Source: an uncultured Mitsuokella sp. | GTDB taxonomy: Bacteria > Bacillota > Negativicutes > Selenomonadales > Selenomonadaceae | Direction: 5' to 3' | DNA: 64,000 nt | NCBI GenBank assembly: GCA_945873115.1 | Contig: CAMCBT010000001.1 | Coordinates: 82,327-146,326 of the forward strand | Shown here: piece after piece, positions 1 to 9,155 of the stretch | Layout of the letters: each line of letters begins with the position of its first letter | How positions within the stretch are numbered: position 1 is the first letter of the stretch | Notes under the pieces: generated by a model | Databases searched by the model: none | Seen by the model: the letters and a program-made list of their open reading frames with translations, nothing else | What the model was told of the DNA's origin: nothing | Translations under genes and position numbers: made by a program

Positions 1-426
1 AAGGAAATATGCCAGCCCGTAGAACGAGTAGATAAGAAAATACGGCAGCTCCTTGATGACATGGCAGAGACTATGTACGCAAAGGATGGTGTCGGCCTTG
101 CTGCTCCCCAGGTGGGGGAGAGCCTTCGGGTTGTAGTGATGGACTGCCAGGATGACCATGGACTTCTAGAGCTTGTGAATCCTGTCATCACCCATCGAGA
201 GGGCAGTGCCATCGATACGGAGGGCTGCCTGTCTGTTCCGGACATATACGGAGAAGTGGAACGGGCAGAGCGGGTCAAGGTGGAGTTCCTCAATCGTCGT
301 GGGAAAAAGCAGCGTCTGTCGGCGACAGGTCTTTTGGCGCGCTGCATCCAGCATGAGCTGGACCATCTGGACGGACAGCTCTTTATCGATATTGCAAAGA
401 GCTTGCACAGGGGGAAGCAGGAATGA
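1..426 (+). CDS. def: Peptide deformylase, 5'-truncated by window edge
   Basis: Removes the N-formyl group from nascent proteins in the cytosol; a metal-dependent hydrolase. The frame is open from base 1, leaving 141 visible residues, so roughly the first 15-20 residues of the family lie outside the window. All three family motifs are present: GVGLAAPQVG, EGCLS (metal-binding Cys) and QHELDHLDG (two metal-binding His and the catalytic Glu). An internal ATG at 61 is not the start, because conserved family sequence precedes it. The end overlaps fmt by 4 nt, the classical def-fmt pair, so deformylation and formylation are co-expressed. Confidence 0.97.
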   Translation, partial: KEICQPVERVDKKIRQLLDDMAETMYAKDGVGLAAPQVGESLRVVVMDCQDDHGLLELVNPVITHREGSAIDTEGCLSVPDIYGEVERAERVKVEFLNRRGKKQRLSATGLLARCIQHELDHLDGQLFIDIAKSLHRGKQE

Positions 427-1361
427 AGGATTTTCGTGTGATTTTCATGGGAACGCCGGAGTTTGCTGTCCCCTGTCTGGCAGCACTTGCGGCCTCCTGC
501 AATGTCATCGGCGTTGTCACCCAGCAGGATAAGCCCCGGGGGAGAGGCCAGAAGCTCACACCTTCCCCGGTGAAGGCCTGGGCTACGGAGCATAGTCTGC
601 CCGTATGGCAGCCCAAGCGGGTGAAGTCGGAGGAGTTTTGTGCCTTTTTGCGGGAACAGAAGCCGGATATCATCGTTGTGGTGGCCTTTGGGCAGATTCT
701 CTCCCAGGAGCTTCTGGACATTCCCCGTCTTGGGTGCATCAATGTCCACGCATCCCTCCTGCCTGCCTATCGGGGCTGTGCGCCCATGCAATGGTGCCTC
801 ATGAATGGGGAGGAAAAGACGGGCGTTACTACTATGCTCATGGATGCAGGGCTCGACACAGGGGATATGCTGCTGAAATGCGAGCTCCCTCTTGGGCAGG
901 AGACCACTCTTTCAGAGGTTCATGACGGCTTGATGAACATAGGGGCGGGGCTTCTAATTGAGACGCTGGAGAAGCTTTCTGACGGGACACTCAAGCGTAT
1001 CCCGCAGGAAGGAGTCTCCAGCTATGCCCCCATGATTACAAAGGAAACCTGTCATATCGACTGGGCTAAGAGTGCCGATGAGATTCATAATCTCGTCCGT
1101 TCCCTCGACTCCTGGCCAGGTGCTTATACAAATCTTTTGGGGCAGAAGTTCAAGATATGGCGGACCCGCATGACGGAGTGCAGGACAGAGGAAAAGCCAG
1201 GAACAATTCTGAAGGCGGATACAAAGAATGGCCTGCTCGTAGCAACAGGAGACAATGCAATTTCTATTGTGGAGCTGCAGGCACCGGGGAAAAAGAGGGT
1301 TTCTGCCGTTGACTACTTGAATGGTCATCCGATAGAGCTACCCGCCTCCTTTGAGGACTGA
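423..1361 (+). CDS. fmt: Methionyl-tRNA formyltransferase
   Basis: Formylates the initiator Met-tRNA using 10-formyltetrahydrofolate. At 312 residues it has normal length. The N-terminal formyltransferase domain carries the signature NVHASLLPAYRG (Asn107 and His109 being catalytic), followed by the conserved segment MDAGLDTGDML containing the catalytic Asp. The C-terminal tRNA-binding domain starts near residue 205. The ATG at 423 overlaps the def stop and has GGGGAAGCAGGA upstream. It is translationally coupled to def, and the next gene begins 3 nt after its stop. Confidence 0.97.
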   Translation: MKDFRVIFMGTPEFAVPCLAALAASCNVIGVVTQQDKPRGRGQKLTPSPVKAWATEHSLPVWQPKRVKSEEFCAFLREQKPDIIVVVAFGQILSQELLDIPRLGCINVHASLLPAYRGCAPMQWCLMNGEEKTGVTTMLMDAGLDTGDMLLKCELPLGQETTLSEVHDGLMNIGAGLLIETLEKLSDGTLKRIPQEGVSSYAPMITKETCHIDWAKSADEIHNLVRSLDSWPGAYTNLLGQKFKIWRTRMTECRTEEKPGTILKADTKNGLLVATGDNAISIVELQAPGKKRVSAVDYLNGHPIELPASFED

Positions 1362-1364
1362 GAA

Positions 1365-2171
1365 ATGCAAGAGAATAAACTGGTGGCAGCGATGCAGCCC
1401 AAAAGGCCAAGAAAGCGACTGTTCCTGGGGATGCTTTTCCTTTCTGTCCTCGTGCTGGGAGGGGGGATGGCAGTCATCTGGTATATCTGTGTCCCAGGGC
1501 TGGCACAAATCCAAAGGGATCTTCCCGATATTCTCGGGGCAGTCTTTGTGTTCTTTGTGATTCTTGCATTCCTCTGCCTCCTCAACATGACACTGGCAGC
1601 CGCGGGGCTCCCATATCTGCCTGTACTTCGCAGCCGGACCTACTCCCTGATACACGTGCTTTTTCCTGTTGCTGTGCGGTTGGGCAAGCCCTTCGGCATC
1701 ACACGAAGGCAGCTAGAGGGCTCCTTTATTGCCACGAGCAATGTCCTGTTTCATCGGCTGGGCATCCGTGTGTCTGCGGACAAGCTCCTTGTGGTGACAC
1801 CGCACTGCCTTCAGCTTGCCCGCTGCCCCCACAAGGTAACGCGGGATCCAGACAACTGCAAGCAATGTGGTGGCTGCGATGTGGGGGCACTTGTGGCTCT
1901 GTCCCACGAGATGGGCTTCCACTTCTTCATTGCCACAGGGGGAACGCTGGCCCGCCAGATTGTATATAACACGAAGCCGCAGGCGGTGCTGGCCATTGCC
2001 TGCGAGCGTGATCTCATGAGCGGAATCCAGGATGTATATCCGCTTCCGGCAGTCGGGGTGCTCAACATAAGATCAAATGGGCCCTGCTATAATACCCATG
2101 TGGATATCGAGGAAGTCCGACGGCAATTGGAGAATATCATCCTGAAGGATGGACGAAAAAAGAGAGAATGA
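1365..2171 (+). CDS. DUF116 membrane-anchored Cys-rich protein
   Basis: Protein of 268 residues in the DUF116 family, whose function is not established. Two hydrophobic segments near residues 17-42 and 55-80 predict membrane anchoring. A cytosolic-type domain follows with a dense Cys motif (CPHKVTRDPDNCKQCGGCD, four Cys near residues 154-172) that looks suited to binding a metal or Fe-S cluster. It sits between fmt and rsmB, where DUF116 genes also occur in other anaerobic Firmicutes (from memory), which suggests a link to translation or RNA maturation, though nothing in the sequence proves this. The start is tentative because the upstream Shine-Dalgarno is weak. Confidence 0.85.
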   Translation: MQENKLVAAMQPKRPRKRLFLGMLFLSVLVLGGGMAVIWYICVPGLAQIQRDLPDILGAVFVFFVILAFLCLLNMTLAAAGLPYLPVLRSRTYSLIHVLFPVAVRLGKPFGITRRQLEGSFIATSNVLFHRLGIRVSADKLLVVTPHCLQLARCPHKVTRDPDNCKQCGGCDVGALVALSHEMGFHFFIATGGTLARQIVYNTKPQAVLAIACERDLMSGIQDVYPLPAVGVLNIRSNGPCYNTHVDIEEVRRQLENIILKDGRKKRE

Positions 2172-2172
2172 A

Positions 2173-3522
2173 ATGGACAAAGCACGGGAACTGGCAGTGC
2201 GGACGCTATATGATATTCATGAGGGCGGAGCCTATGCAAATGTCGCGCTTGCCAAGTCACTTCGGAATGCCTCATTGGTGGGACAGGACAGAAGATTTGC
2301 CACAGAGCTTGTATATGGCACTGTAAAAGCGGGGGATACCCTTGACTGGATGCTTTCGCGCTATTTGACACGCCCGCTCCAGAAAACCCAGCCCCTGGTG
2401 AGGGAAATCCTACGCGTGGGCTTCTATCAGCTTTTCTTTTTGGACAAGGTGCCAGGGTCGGCTGTATGTAATACGGCTGTGGATTTGGCGAAGCACATGG
2501 GCTTTCCAAAGCTTTCAGGCTTTGTCAATGGCGTGCTCCGCACGGCAATCCGCGAGCCAGATCGCGCGAAGCTCCCGTCGCTTCGACAGAATCCTGCGCG
2601 TGCGATTGCCCTTCGCTATCAGCATCCGGAATGGCTTGTACGCCATTGGCTGAAACGCTATGGTGCGGAGGAAACGACGAAGGTCTGTGCCTTTGACAAT
2701 ACAGCACCACTACTATCCGTCCGGACAAATACGCTTCGGACTACTAGAGAGAAACTGACAAAGGGACTGCAGGCAGAAGGGATAAAGGTTACGGAGTCTC
2801 TTTGGACGCCTGAAGGGCTGCTGCTGGAGCAGCATGGAGCCTTGGATAGGCTGCAAGCTCTGGCTGACGGAGCATTTCAGGTGCAGGATGAAAGCTCCAT
2901 GCTTGTGGGACATATCCTGGCACCCCGGGCAAATGAGTTCATCATTGATTGCTGTGCGGCTCCTGGAGGAAAGACGACGCATATTGCCTCTCTGATGGAG
3001 GACAAGGGGCGTATTCTTGCCTGTGACATCTACGATCACAAGCTTGCTCGTATTGAGGAGAATGCAAGGCGTCTTGGAATCAACACCATCGAGACACGAC
3101 TTCTCGACGCACGGGAAATTGGGACGCTTTACGAGGGGGTGGCAGATCGGGTTCTTGTGGACGCCCCCTGCTCCGGCCTTGGAGTCCTTCGGCGAAAGGC
3201 AGACGCGCGATGGAGAAAAAAGCAGGAAGACCTGCAGAGTCTTCCTGCGTTTCAGCTCGCGATTCTCGAAAGTGCAGCAAGGGCTGTCAAAAGGGGCGGT
3301 ATCCTTGTATATAGCACCTGCACGGTTGAACCGGCAGAGAATGGAGAAGTCGTTCAGCAGTTTTTAAGGAAGCATGCAGAATATACGCTGGAGCCTACAG
3401 GGGCTTTTCTGCCGAGCTCGGCTATGGCTGCAAGACATCGGGAGGAAGACTTGCTGCAGCTCATGCCACAGACTGATCAGGTGGATGGTTTTTTCATCGC
3501 CCGTATGAAACGGAGATCTTGA
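2173..3522 (+). CDS. rsmB: 16S rRNA (cytosine-967-C5) methyltransferase
   Basis: SAM-dependent methylation of C967 in 16S rRNA. The 449-residue protein has the expected layout: an N-terminal NusB-like RNA-binding domain (residues about 1-140) and a C-terminal methyltransferase domain. That domain holds the SAM-binding motif CCAAPGGKTTH, the catalytic motif IV DAPCSGLG and motif VI YSTCTVEPAENG with the second catalytic Cys. The ATG at 2173 is chosen because it starts MDKARELAV, typical of the family, and has AGAGAG at good spacing. An in-frame ATG at 2149 lies inside the DUF116 gene. The stop overlaps rlmN. Confidence 0.95.
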   Translation: MDKARELAVRTLYDIHEGGAYANVALAKSLRNASLVGQDRRFATELVYGTVKAGDTLDWMLSRYLTRPLQKTQPLVREILRVGFYQLFFLDKVPGSAVCNTAVDLAKHMGFPKLSGFVNGVLRTAIREPDRAKLPSLRQNPARAIALRYQHPEWLVRHWLKRYGAEETTKVCAFDNTAPLLSVRTNTLRTTREKLTKGLQAEGIKVTESLWTPEGLLLEQHGALDRLQALADGAFQVQDESSMLVGHILAPRANEFIIDCCAAPGGKTTHIASLMEDKGRILACDIYDHKLARIEENARRLGINTIETRLLDAREIGTLYEGVADRVLVDAPCSGLGVLRRKADARWRKKQEDLQSLPAFQLAILESAARAVKRGGILVYSTCTVEPAENGEVVQQFLRKHAEYTLEPTGAFLPSSAMAARHREEDLLQLMPQTDQVDGFFIARMKRRS

Positions 3523-4562
3523 TTTTGAATATCTGGGGATTGACACAAGAGGAGATTCAGACGGTGCTTGAGCCGTTTCACGTTCCATCCTATCGTGCAA
3601 AACAAATCCATCGTGCCATGTATCAGGAGCGCAAGACGGATTTTGGCGAAATGACAAATCTGCCGAAGGAGCTTCGAGGACGACTCAAAGATACACTTAC
3701 GATTGAGCGTCCTTCTGTACTGGATTTGCGCAGGTCCTCCGATGGCAGGACAGCGAAATTCCTATTGGGGTTCTCGGATGGCGCAACGGTGGAGTCTGTC
3801 TTGATGCGCCAGCCCTATGGAAACAGCATTTGCGTGTCTACCCAGGATGGGTGCAGCATGGGCTGTGTTTTTTGTGCTTCCACACTCCATGGACTATCAC
3901 GCAATCTGACGCGGGGAGAGATTCTGGCGGAGGCCTATGTAATCGATGACTACCTTCGAGAGCAAGGAGAAAAAATCGATACCTGTGTCTTGATGGGGAC
4001 GGGAGAGCCCCTGATGAATTACGAGAATGTCGTAGGTTTTCTCCGCATGATGCATGAGAAGGAAATCTTCGGCATGAGCTATCGGAGCTTTACGCTATCC
4101 ACCTCGGGCATCGTTCCGGGAATATTGCGCTTGGCAGAGGAAGGGCTTCCGGTTTCCCTATCACTTTCCCTTCATGCGCCCAACCAGGAGCTTCGGGAAA
4201 AAATCATGCCAATCGCCCGGAAATATGCTCTTCCAGAAGTAATCGCGGCTACAAAGGCATATGCAAAAAAAACAGGCCGGCGCGTAACGTACGAATATAT
4301 CCTTATCGCTGGGGTGAATGATGGACTGGAGGAGGCAAAGGAGCTTTCGAGACTCGTCAGTGGACAGCTGGCGAGTGTCAATCTGATTCCCCTCAATCCC
4401 GTTGCGGAGGCGGGACTCAAAAGGCCGGGCCTGGAGAGCATCGAGGCTTTTTCCGCCTATTTATCAAAGCAGCATATCCCTGTGACAGTGCGGAGAGAAA
4501 TGGGAACGGATATCGATGCCGCCTGCGGGCAGCTTCGAAATGCGTACCGAAGGGGACGTTGA
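3519..4562 (+). CDS. rlmN: Dual-specificity 23S rRNA/tRNA A2-methyltransferase RlmN
   Basis: Radical SAM enzyme that makes 2-methyladenosine at A2503 of 23S rRNA and at A37 of some tRNAs. At 347 residues it has normal length. The CX3CX2C cluster motif is GCSMGCVFC (Cys112, 116, 119), and a C-terminal Cys at about 336 in AACGQLRNAY is the methyl-carrying residue of the family. The start is TTG at 3519, overlapping the rsmB stop by 4 nt; another TTG at 3525 would remove two residues. No ATG fits. The order rsmB-rlmN-PP2C-kinase matches Bacillus yloM-yloN-prpC-prkC. Confidence 0.96.
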   Translation: MILNIWGLTQEEIQTVLEPFHVPSYRAKQIHRAMYQERKTDFGEMTNLPKELRGRLKDTLTIERPSVLDLRRSSDGRTAKFLLGFSDGATVESVLMRQPYGNSICVSTQDGCSMGCVFCASTLHGLSRNLTRGEILAEAYVIDDYLREQGEKIDTCVLMGTGEPLMNYENVVGFLRMMHEKEIFGMSYRSFTLSTSGIVPGILRLAEEGLPVSLSLSLHAPNQELREKIMPIARKYALPEVIAATKAYAKKTGRRVTYEYILIAGVNDGLEEAKELSRLVSGQLASVNLIPLNPVAEAGLKRPGLESIEAFSAYLSKQHIPVTVRREMGTDIDAACGQLRNAYRRGR

Positions 4563-4584
4563 GGAAACACGGAGGCATATGAAC

Positions 4585-5310
4585 ATGGGCGTGGAACGCA
4601 TCGAACGGTTTCTTTCAAAGCACATAGAAGGCTTTTTCAATAAGCGGTTTTCCAGCAACCTGGAGCTGGCGGAGCTCGTCTCCCGTGTGGAACGGGAAAT
4701 TGCAGCAAAGGCGAAGGGGAAACACGCGAGGATTCCCACAACCTTCCTCTTTTCCTTGGAATCAGAGGATTACCATCGGCTATATGCACAAAGCGTAATC
4801 GATACACTTTATCTTGCCGCTGCCAAAGCTATTATCCTTTATGATGCAAGTGCGACGGCAGCCCTGGCCATCCGGCTGAAGGAAGATGATTCCATCCAGC
4901 GGGGCAGATATGAGCTGCGCGCTTCGGAGCCGGTGGAGGAAGATACGGCACAGACCCTGGTGTTGGAAAGAAGGGGAATGATTCATGAGGCGGCAGCACT
5001 GCGCCCAATGGATTCCTTGACGTTTGCTTCGCTCTCGGTTCTTTCCGGCCCCGACCGGGAGGCCTCTATAGAGCTTGGTACAGGGGATGTCCATATTGGG
5101 CGGAGAGAGCAAAACGAGCTTATTCTGACGGATAGCAATGTTTCCCGGGTGCATGCATGGATCGCATACGAAAGGCACCGACACATACTCCATGATGCGA
5201 ACAGCACAAATGGAACGTTTGTAAACAATGAGCGTGTTCGAGCTTCCTGCCTACGAGAGGGCGACATCATACGCATGGGAGAGACCACAATCCGTTATGA
5301 GGTGATATGA
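4585..5310 (+). CDS. FhaA-like protein: DUF3662 plus FHA domain
   Basis: Protein of 241 residues. The N-terminal DUF3662/FhaA domain (about residues 1-115, beginning MGVERIERFLSKHIEGFF) is joined by a linker to a C-terminal FHA domain (about 155-240). The FHA domain shows the phosphothreonine-binding pattern IGRREQNELIL, SNVSRVHAWI and STNGTFVNNERV. FHA domains read phosphothreonine, and the partner kinase lies four genes downstream. FhaA homologues in actinobacteria bind phosphorylated MviN and act in peptidoglycan synthesis. The ATG at 4585 lies 9 nt from GGAGG; ATG 4579 is too close to it. Confidence 0.9.
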   Translation: MGVERIERFLSKHIEGFFNKRFSSNLELAELVSRVEREIAAKAKGKHARIPTTFLFSLESEDYHRLYAQSVIDTLYLAAAKAIILYDASATAALAIRLKEDDSIQRGRYELRASEPVEEDTAQTLVLERRGMIHEAAALRPMDSLTFASLSVLSGPDREASIELGTGDVHIGRREQNELILTDSNVSRVHAWIAYERHRHILHDANSTNGTFVNNERVRASCLREGDIIRMGETTIRYEVI

Positions 5311-5763
5311 TTGCCTGTTGCCGCATTTTTCTTCAAGGCACTTCGCATATTCCTGGAATACGGCATGCTCCTGTGGCTCATAACCTTCTCGGTACGTCTT
5401 GGGCGCATGATGTTCCGGGATTATCAGCAGAAACGCAAGGAAAATGATGTGGGGGGACAAAAGAACGCGGAAGCATCATTGCTGATTCTTTCCTCGAAGG
5501 AGGAGGGGCTGCTGGGAAAACGCTTTGTCTTTTCCGACCAGCTTTCCATTGGCAGAGACCCGGATAATGACATCGTTATTCCTGAGCAATTTGTTTCCCA
5601 CCATCATGCGATTGTCTATAAGCATAGCGGGCATTTCGTCATCAAGGATCTGGGAAGCAGAAATCATAGCTTTGTGAACGACGAAATGCTCACGGGAAGT
5701 GTATTCCTGAAACCCGGAGATGTCATTCGGATAGGTATGGTTACGCTTCAGTTTAAGAGGTGA
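5311..5763 (+). CDS. FhaB-like protein: membrane anchor plus FHA domain
   Basis: Short 150-residue protein with one N-terminal transmembrane helix (about residues 5-28), a charged linker and a C-terminal FHA domain (about 60-150). The FHA domain has the key residues IGRDPDNDIVI, VSHHHAIV and SRNHSFVNDE. In the usual pattern the Asn of STNGTF is kept in related form, here SRNHSF, a slightly divergent binding loop. It starts at TTG directly after the upstream stop, giving no gap. With the FhaA-like gene it forms a soluble/anchored FHA pair beside the phosphatase and kinase, as in actinobacterial fhaA-fhaB-pstP-rodA-pbpA-pknB clusters. Confidence 0.88.
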   Translation: MPVAAFFFKALRIFLEYGMLLWLITFSVRLGRMMFRDYQQKRKENDVGGQKNAEASLLILSSKEEGLLGKRFVFSDQLSIGRDPDNDIVIPEQFVSHHHAIVYKHSGHFVIKDLGSRNHSFVNDEMLTGSVFLKPGDVIRIGMVTLQFKR

Positions 5764-5768
5764 CATAT

Positions 5769-6473
5769 TTGAGCAAGGTATATCGGGCGACGGACGTGGG
5801 GCTCGTGCGCCCAGGAAACGAGGATGCACTGGCAGTATTTTCACCCGAATGCTATATGGTGGCCGATGGGATGGGAGGCCATGTGGCGGGGGAGGTGGCG
5901 AGCGGACTCCTTGTGGAGGTCGTGCAGGAGCAGCTTCAAGGAAAAGCGTCGCTGACTATAGATGATTTGCGCAGTGCGATACTTGTGGCCCATAAGGAGA
6001 TGCAGCAGGCTGCACGCAATACCCCTGCGTACGAAGGAATGGGCACAACGGCCACGATTTTTCATATCGCGGCGGGAAATCTTTGCTGGGCGCATGTGGG
6101 GGATAGCCGGCTTTATCTTTTGCGCCATGGGAAGCTTGACCAGGTCACGCGGGATCATTCCTATGTGGAAGAACTGGTGGAGCGGGGAAAGCTGACAGAG
6201 TCCGAGGCGAGGGTACACCCACAGAAAAATATGCTCACCCGGGCTGTCGGAATGGAGGGAGCCCTCGATGTGGACGGCGGGCAATTCGCACTTGAAGCGG
6301 GAGATATCCTGCTCCTGGCTACAGATGGCCTGATGAACATGGTGCCCGATGCTTCTATTTCTCGTATTCTTCAGGAGGAACCAGGTGACAAGGCTGCACG
6401 TCTCGTGTCGGAAGCCTTGTCGGCAGGTGGCAGGGATAATGTGACGGTAATCGTTCTGGAGTATGCATCGTGA
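5769..6473 (+). CDS. prpC: PP2C-type Ser/Thr protein phosphatase
   Basis: Removes phosphate from targets of the adjacent PASTA kinase; a cytosolic PPM-family metallophosphatase using two Mn/Mg ions. The 234 residues include the metal-binding motifs RPGNEDA, DGMGGHVAGEVAS, GDSRLYLL, the late Asp in LLLATDGLMN and GRDNVTVI, so the active site looks complete. TTG at 5769 is chosen because GAGGTGA lies at ideal distance; the in-frame GTG at 5760 sits within that Shine-Dalgarno. The start region overlaps nothing functional and the stop overlaps the next gene by 4 nt. Also known as stp or pstP in other species. Confidence 0.95.
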   Translation: MSKVYRATDVGLVRPGNEDALAVFSPECYMVADGMGGHVAGEVASGLLVEVVQEQLQGKASLTIDDLRSAILVAHKEMQQAARNTPAYEGMGTTATIFHIAAGNLCWAHVGDSRLYLLRHGKLDQVTRDHSYVEELVERGKLTESEARVHPQKNMLTRAVGMEGALDVDGGQFALEAGDILLLATDGLMNMVPDASISRILQEEPGDKAARLVSEALSAGGRDNVTVIVLEYAS

Positions 6474-7738
6474 AGTCCTGGAGCCTGCTTGTTCCACCGA
6501 TTGGCATCCTTCTTTTTGGCCTTTTGACGCTTTATGTGAAAGCACATCCCATTGTCGGCACCATAGATGCCTCCTCCCTTTTGGGGCTGTCCTATCTCCC
6601 CTGGCTTTTTTCCGTCATTGTGCTTTCTCTTATTGTGCAGGCTGTTTTGATACGGCGCCACCTCGATACAGTGCTGTTTCCCATAGCTCTTATGCTGTCA
6701 GGTGTCGGTGTCGTCGAAATAGCACGGCTTAATCCACCGCTGCTTGTGGCTCAGCTGCGTTGGCTCTTGATTGCCATGGTGCTGATGCTTATCCTGATTC
6801 GCATATTCCATATGGTAAAGCAGGCACTTCAGTACCCCTATATTTTGGGGCTTTGCTGCTTGGTTGTCTTGCTTCTCCCCATCCTTTTTGGCACGGAAAT
6901 TGGAGGCAGCCGAAACTGGATTGTGCTTGGCCCCTTTTCCGTGCAGCCCTCAGAATTCGGGAAAATCCTGATTCTCTTTTTTCTCGCGGCCTATCTGTCG
7001 GAGCATCGTCGCGTCTTGAGCCTCCCTGTAAAACATTTCCTGTTTCTTAGGCTGCCGCCCCTTCGCTTCATCGCGCCCCTTGTCTCAATCTGGGGCATAG
7101 CCGTCCTGATGTTTGTCGTGTCCCGCGATCTTGGATCTGCGCTCCTGTTTTTCGGAATTGCGGTTGTCATGACCTATATGGCGACGGGAAGCAAGTCTTA
7201 TCTATTTGTTGCTTCCGCCTTTATCCTTGCGGCAGGTACAGTGAGCTATGCGCTCTTTAATCATGTAAGGGTTCGCTTCCAGGTATGGCTGAACCCATGG
7301 CAGGATCCGAATGGAATGGCCTACCAGATTGTGCAGTCCCTGTTTTCCATTGGAACAGGCGGCGTGTGGGGGACAGGCTTCGGCTTCGGTCATCCAGGCT
7401 TCATACCGGAGGTACATACGGATTTTATTTTCTCTGCCATTGCGGAGGAGCTGGGGCTGGTGGGCGCACTGATGCTCATGACCTGCTATGCCTGCTTTTT
7501 CTGGAGGGGAATCCTGATAGCACTTTGCTGCCGGATGGATCGGGAGCTGCTGACGGCAGCTGGAGGGAGCACGCTTTTCCTCATGCAGGCCTTCATCATC
7601 ATATCGGGCGTTACCAAATTCCTGCCCTTGACGGGCATCACCCTTCCCTTTGTCAGCTATGGGGGAAGCTCCATGGTGGCAAGCTTCCTGCTTTTAGGAA
7701 TCATTCTATCCCTTTCGAGGAGAGGCGAAGATGGCTGA
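6470..7738 (+). CDS. FtsW/RodA/SpoVE-family peptidoglycan polymerase
   Basis: Integral membrane SEDS glycosyltransferase that polymerises lipid II, acting with a class B PBP, here the next gene. At 422 residues it has about ten hydrophobic helices and the family signatures GGSRNWIVLGPFSVQPSE, GFGHPGFIPEVHTDF and PFVSYGGSSMV. GTG start at 6470, 8 nt after GGAG, overlapping the phosphatase stop. The pairing with a PBP2-like gene inside a PASTA-kinase operon resembles the rodA-pbpA arrangement of actinobacteria. Whether it serves elongation or division cannot be decided from sequence alone. Confidence 0.93.
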   Translation: MKSWSLLVPPIGILLFGLLTLYVKAHPIVGTIDASSLLGLSYLPWLFSVIVLSLIVQAVLIRRHLDTVLFPIALMLSGVGVVEIARLNPPLLVAQLRWLLIAMVLMLILIRIFHMVKQALQYPYILGLCCLVVLLLPILFGTEIGGSRNWIVLGPFSVQPSEFGKILILFFLAAYLSEHRRVLSLPVKHFLFLRLPPLRFIAPLVSIWGIAVLMFVVSRDLGSALLFFGIAVVMTYMATGSKSYLFVASAFILAAGTVSYALFNHVRVRFQVWLNPWQDPNGMAYQIVQSLFSIGTGGVWGTGFGFGHPGFIPEVHTDFIFSAIAEELGLVGALMLMTCYACFFWRGILIALCCRMDRELLTAAGGSTLFLMQAFIIISGVTKFLPLTGITLPFVSYGGSSMVASFLLLGIILSLSRRGEDG

Positions 7739-9134
7739 TCATACCATGAAACGCTATGTGCTTCAGGCGGCTGCTGCCAGCCTGCTGCTCTTCGCGCTTC
7801 TCTATGTCTATGTGGCCTATGTGGCCGTATGGCAGGGACCGGAGCTAGCACAGAATCCCCTGAATCAACGTGGTGCTGCGGCCCGTCCTGACATCACCCG
7901 CGGTACGATTGTCGATTGTAAGGGGGTCGTTCTCGCAGAGACACAGCCGGACGGTGTCCGCTACTACACCATGGGGGAGGCAATGGCCCCTGTGACGGGG
8001 TATAATGGAGAAAGAATCGGGAGTGCTGGCATCGAGGGGACAGAAAATCGGACACTTCTGGGGCTGACAGAGGACATGAGCCGTATCGGCCCGATTTCCC
8101 AGCTTTTTCAATCGGATCGGGGCAATGATGTAAAGCTCACGATTGACTCGCGTCTTCAGAAAATCGCATACGATGAGCTGGGCGGTCAGCGCGGCGCAAT
8201 TCTCGTCATGGATGCCGAGACCGGGGCAATCCTTGCGATGGCGAGTGCGCCCTCCTATGATCCCAATCAGATTGAAGCGGAGTGGAAGGAACTGAATGCA
8301 AAGTCAGACGGCCCCCTTCTCAATCGTGCTGTCCAAGGGATGTATCCGCCTGGCTCGAGTATAAAGCCCATGATAGCAGACGCTGCACTTACAGAAGAGC
8401 TTACGACGGAAAACGAGCGCTTTGACTGCAATGGTATACTGGATGTGGGCGGTGGCTTTGCCATTCATGATTATAATGGCGAGGTGCACGGCAAGATCAA
8501 TCTGCGCCAGGCTCTGACAGAATCCTGCAATGTCACCTTTGGAACCTTGGGTATGCGACTAGGGGATGACCGGCTGAAGAAAGCCTATGAACGTTTTGGC
8601 TTCAACGAAGCCTTGATGGGGGATGTGGTGATGGAGCGGGCTCATTTGCCTGACTTCGGTACCCTTGCACGGGGTGATCAAGCCCAGTCGGCCATAGGAC
8701 AGAGCACGCTTTTGGTGACGCCGATGCAAATGCTTCTCCTGGCGGATGCTTATGCCAACGGAGGAAGAGTCATGAAGCCCTACCTGGTGGATTCGGTTAT
8801 TTCAGCAAACGGAGTGGTGCTCAGCAAGGCATTGCCGGAAACCTGGCGCACAGTAACGACATCGGATATGGCCTCTGTCATTGACTCCTACATGGAGGAT
8901 GTCGTGAAGTCAGGCACAGGAAGGCTCGCCGCTACGAAGGGCATCCGCGTGACCGGAAAGACTGGGACAGCAGAAAACGGGCAAGGAAAGGACCATGCCT
9001 GGTTCATCGGATCAGCAGAGCTGCCAAAGAAAAAAATTGTTTTTGCAATCCTTGTGGAGCATGGGGGAAGTGGTGGCAAAGTGGCTGCTCCCATAGCCAA
9101 ACGGCTTATTCAGACGATGTTGATGGATACATAA
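7731..9134 (+). CDS. pbpA: Class B penicillin-binding protein, PbpA-like
   Basis: Peptidoglycan DD-transpeptidase anchored by one N-terminal helix (about residues 10-32) with the catalytic domain outside the membrane. The three active-site motifs are present: SSIK in PGSSIKPM, SCN in TESCNVTFG and KTG in TGKTGTAENG. At 467 residues it is short for class B because the N-terminal dimerisation region is reduced, as in mycobacterial PbpA. The ATG at 7731 follows GAGGAGA and overlaps the SEDS gene by 8 nt, supporting a polymerase/transpeptidase pair. Phosphorylation by the neighbouring kinase is plausible but unproven. Confidence 0.94.
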   Translation: MADHTMKRYVLQAAAASLLLFALLYVYVAYVAVWQGPELAQNPLNQRGAAARPDITRGTIVDCKGVVLAETQPDGVRYYTMGEAMAPVTGYNGERIGSAGIEGTENRTLLGLTEDMSRIGPISQLFQSDRGNDVKLTIDSRLQKIAYDELGGQRGAILVMDAETGAILAMASAPSYDPNQIEAEWKELNAKSDGPLLNRAVQGMYPPGSSIKPMIADAALTEELTTENERFDCNGILDVGGGFAIHDYNGEVHGKINLRQALTESCNVTFGTLGMRLGDDRLKKAYERFGFNEALMGDVVMERAHLPDFGTLARGDQAQSAIGQSTLLVTPMQMLLLADAYANGGRVMKPYLVDSVISANGVVLSKALPETWRTVTTSDMASVIDSYMEDVVKSGTGRLAATKGIRVTGKTGTAENGQGKDHAWFIGSAELPKKKIVFAILVEHGGSGGKVAAPIAKRLIQTMLMDT

Positions 9135-9155
9135 ATCTTCGTAGAGGAGGATATT

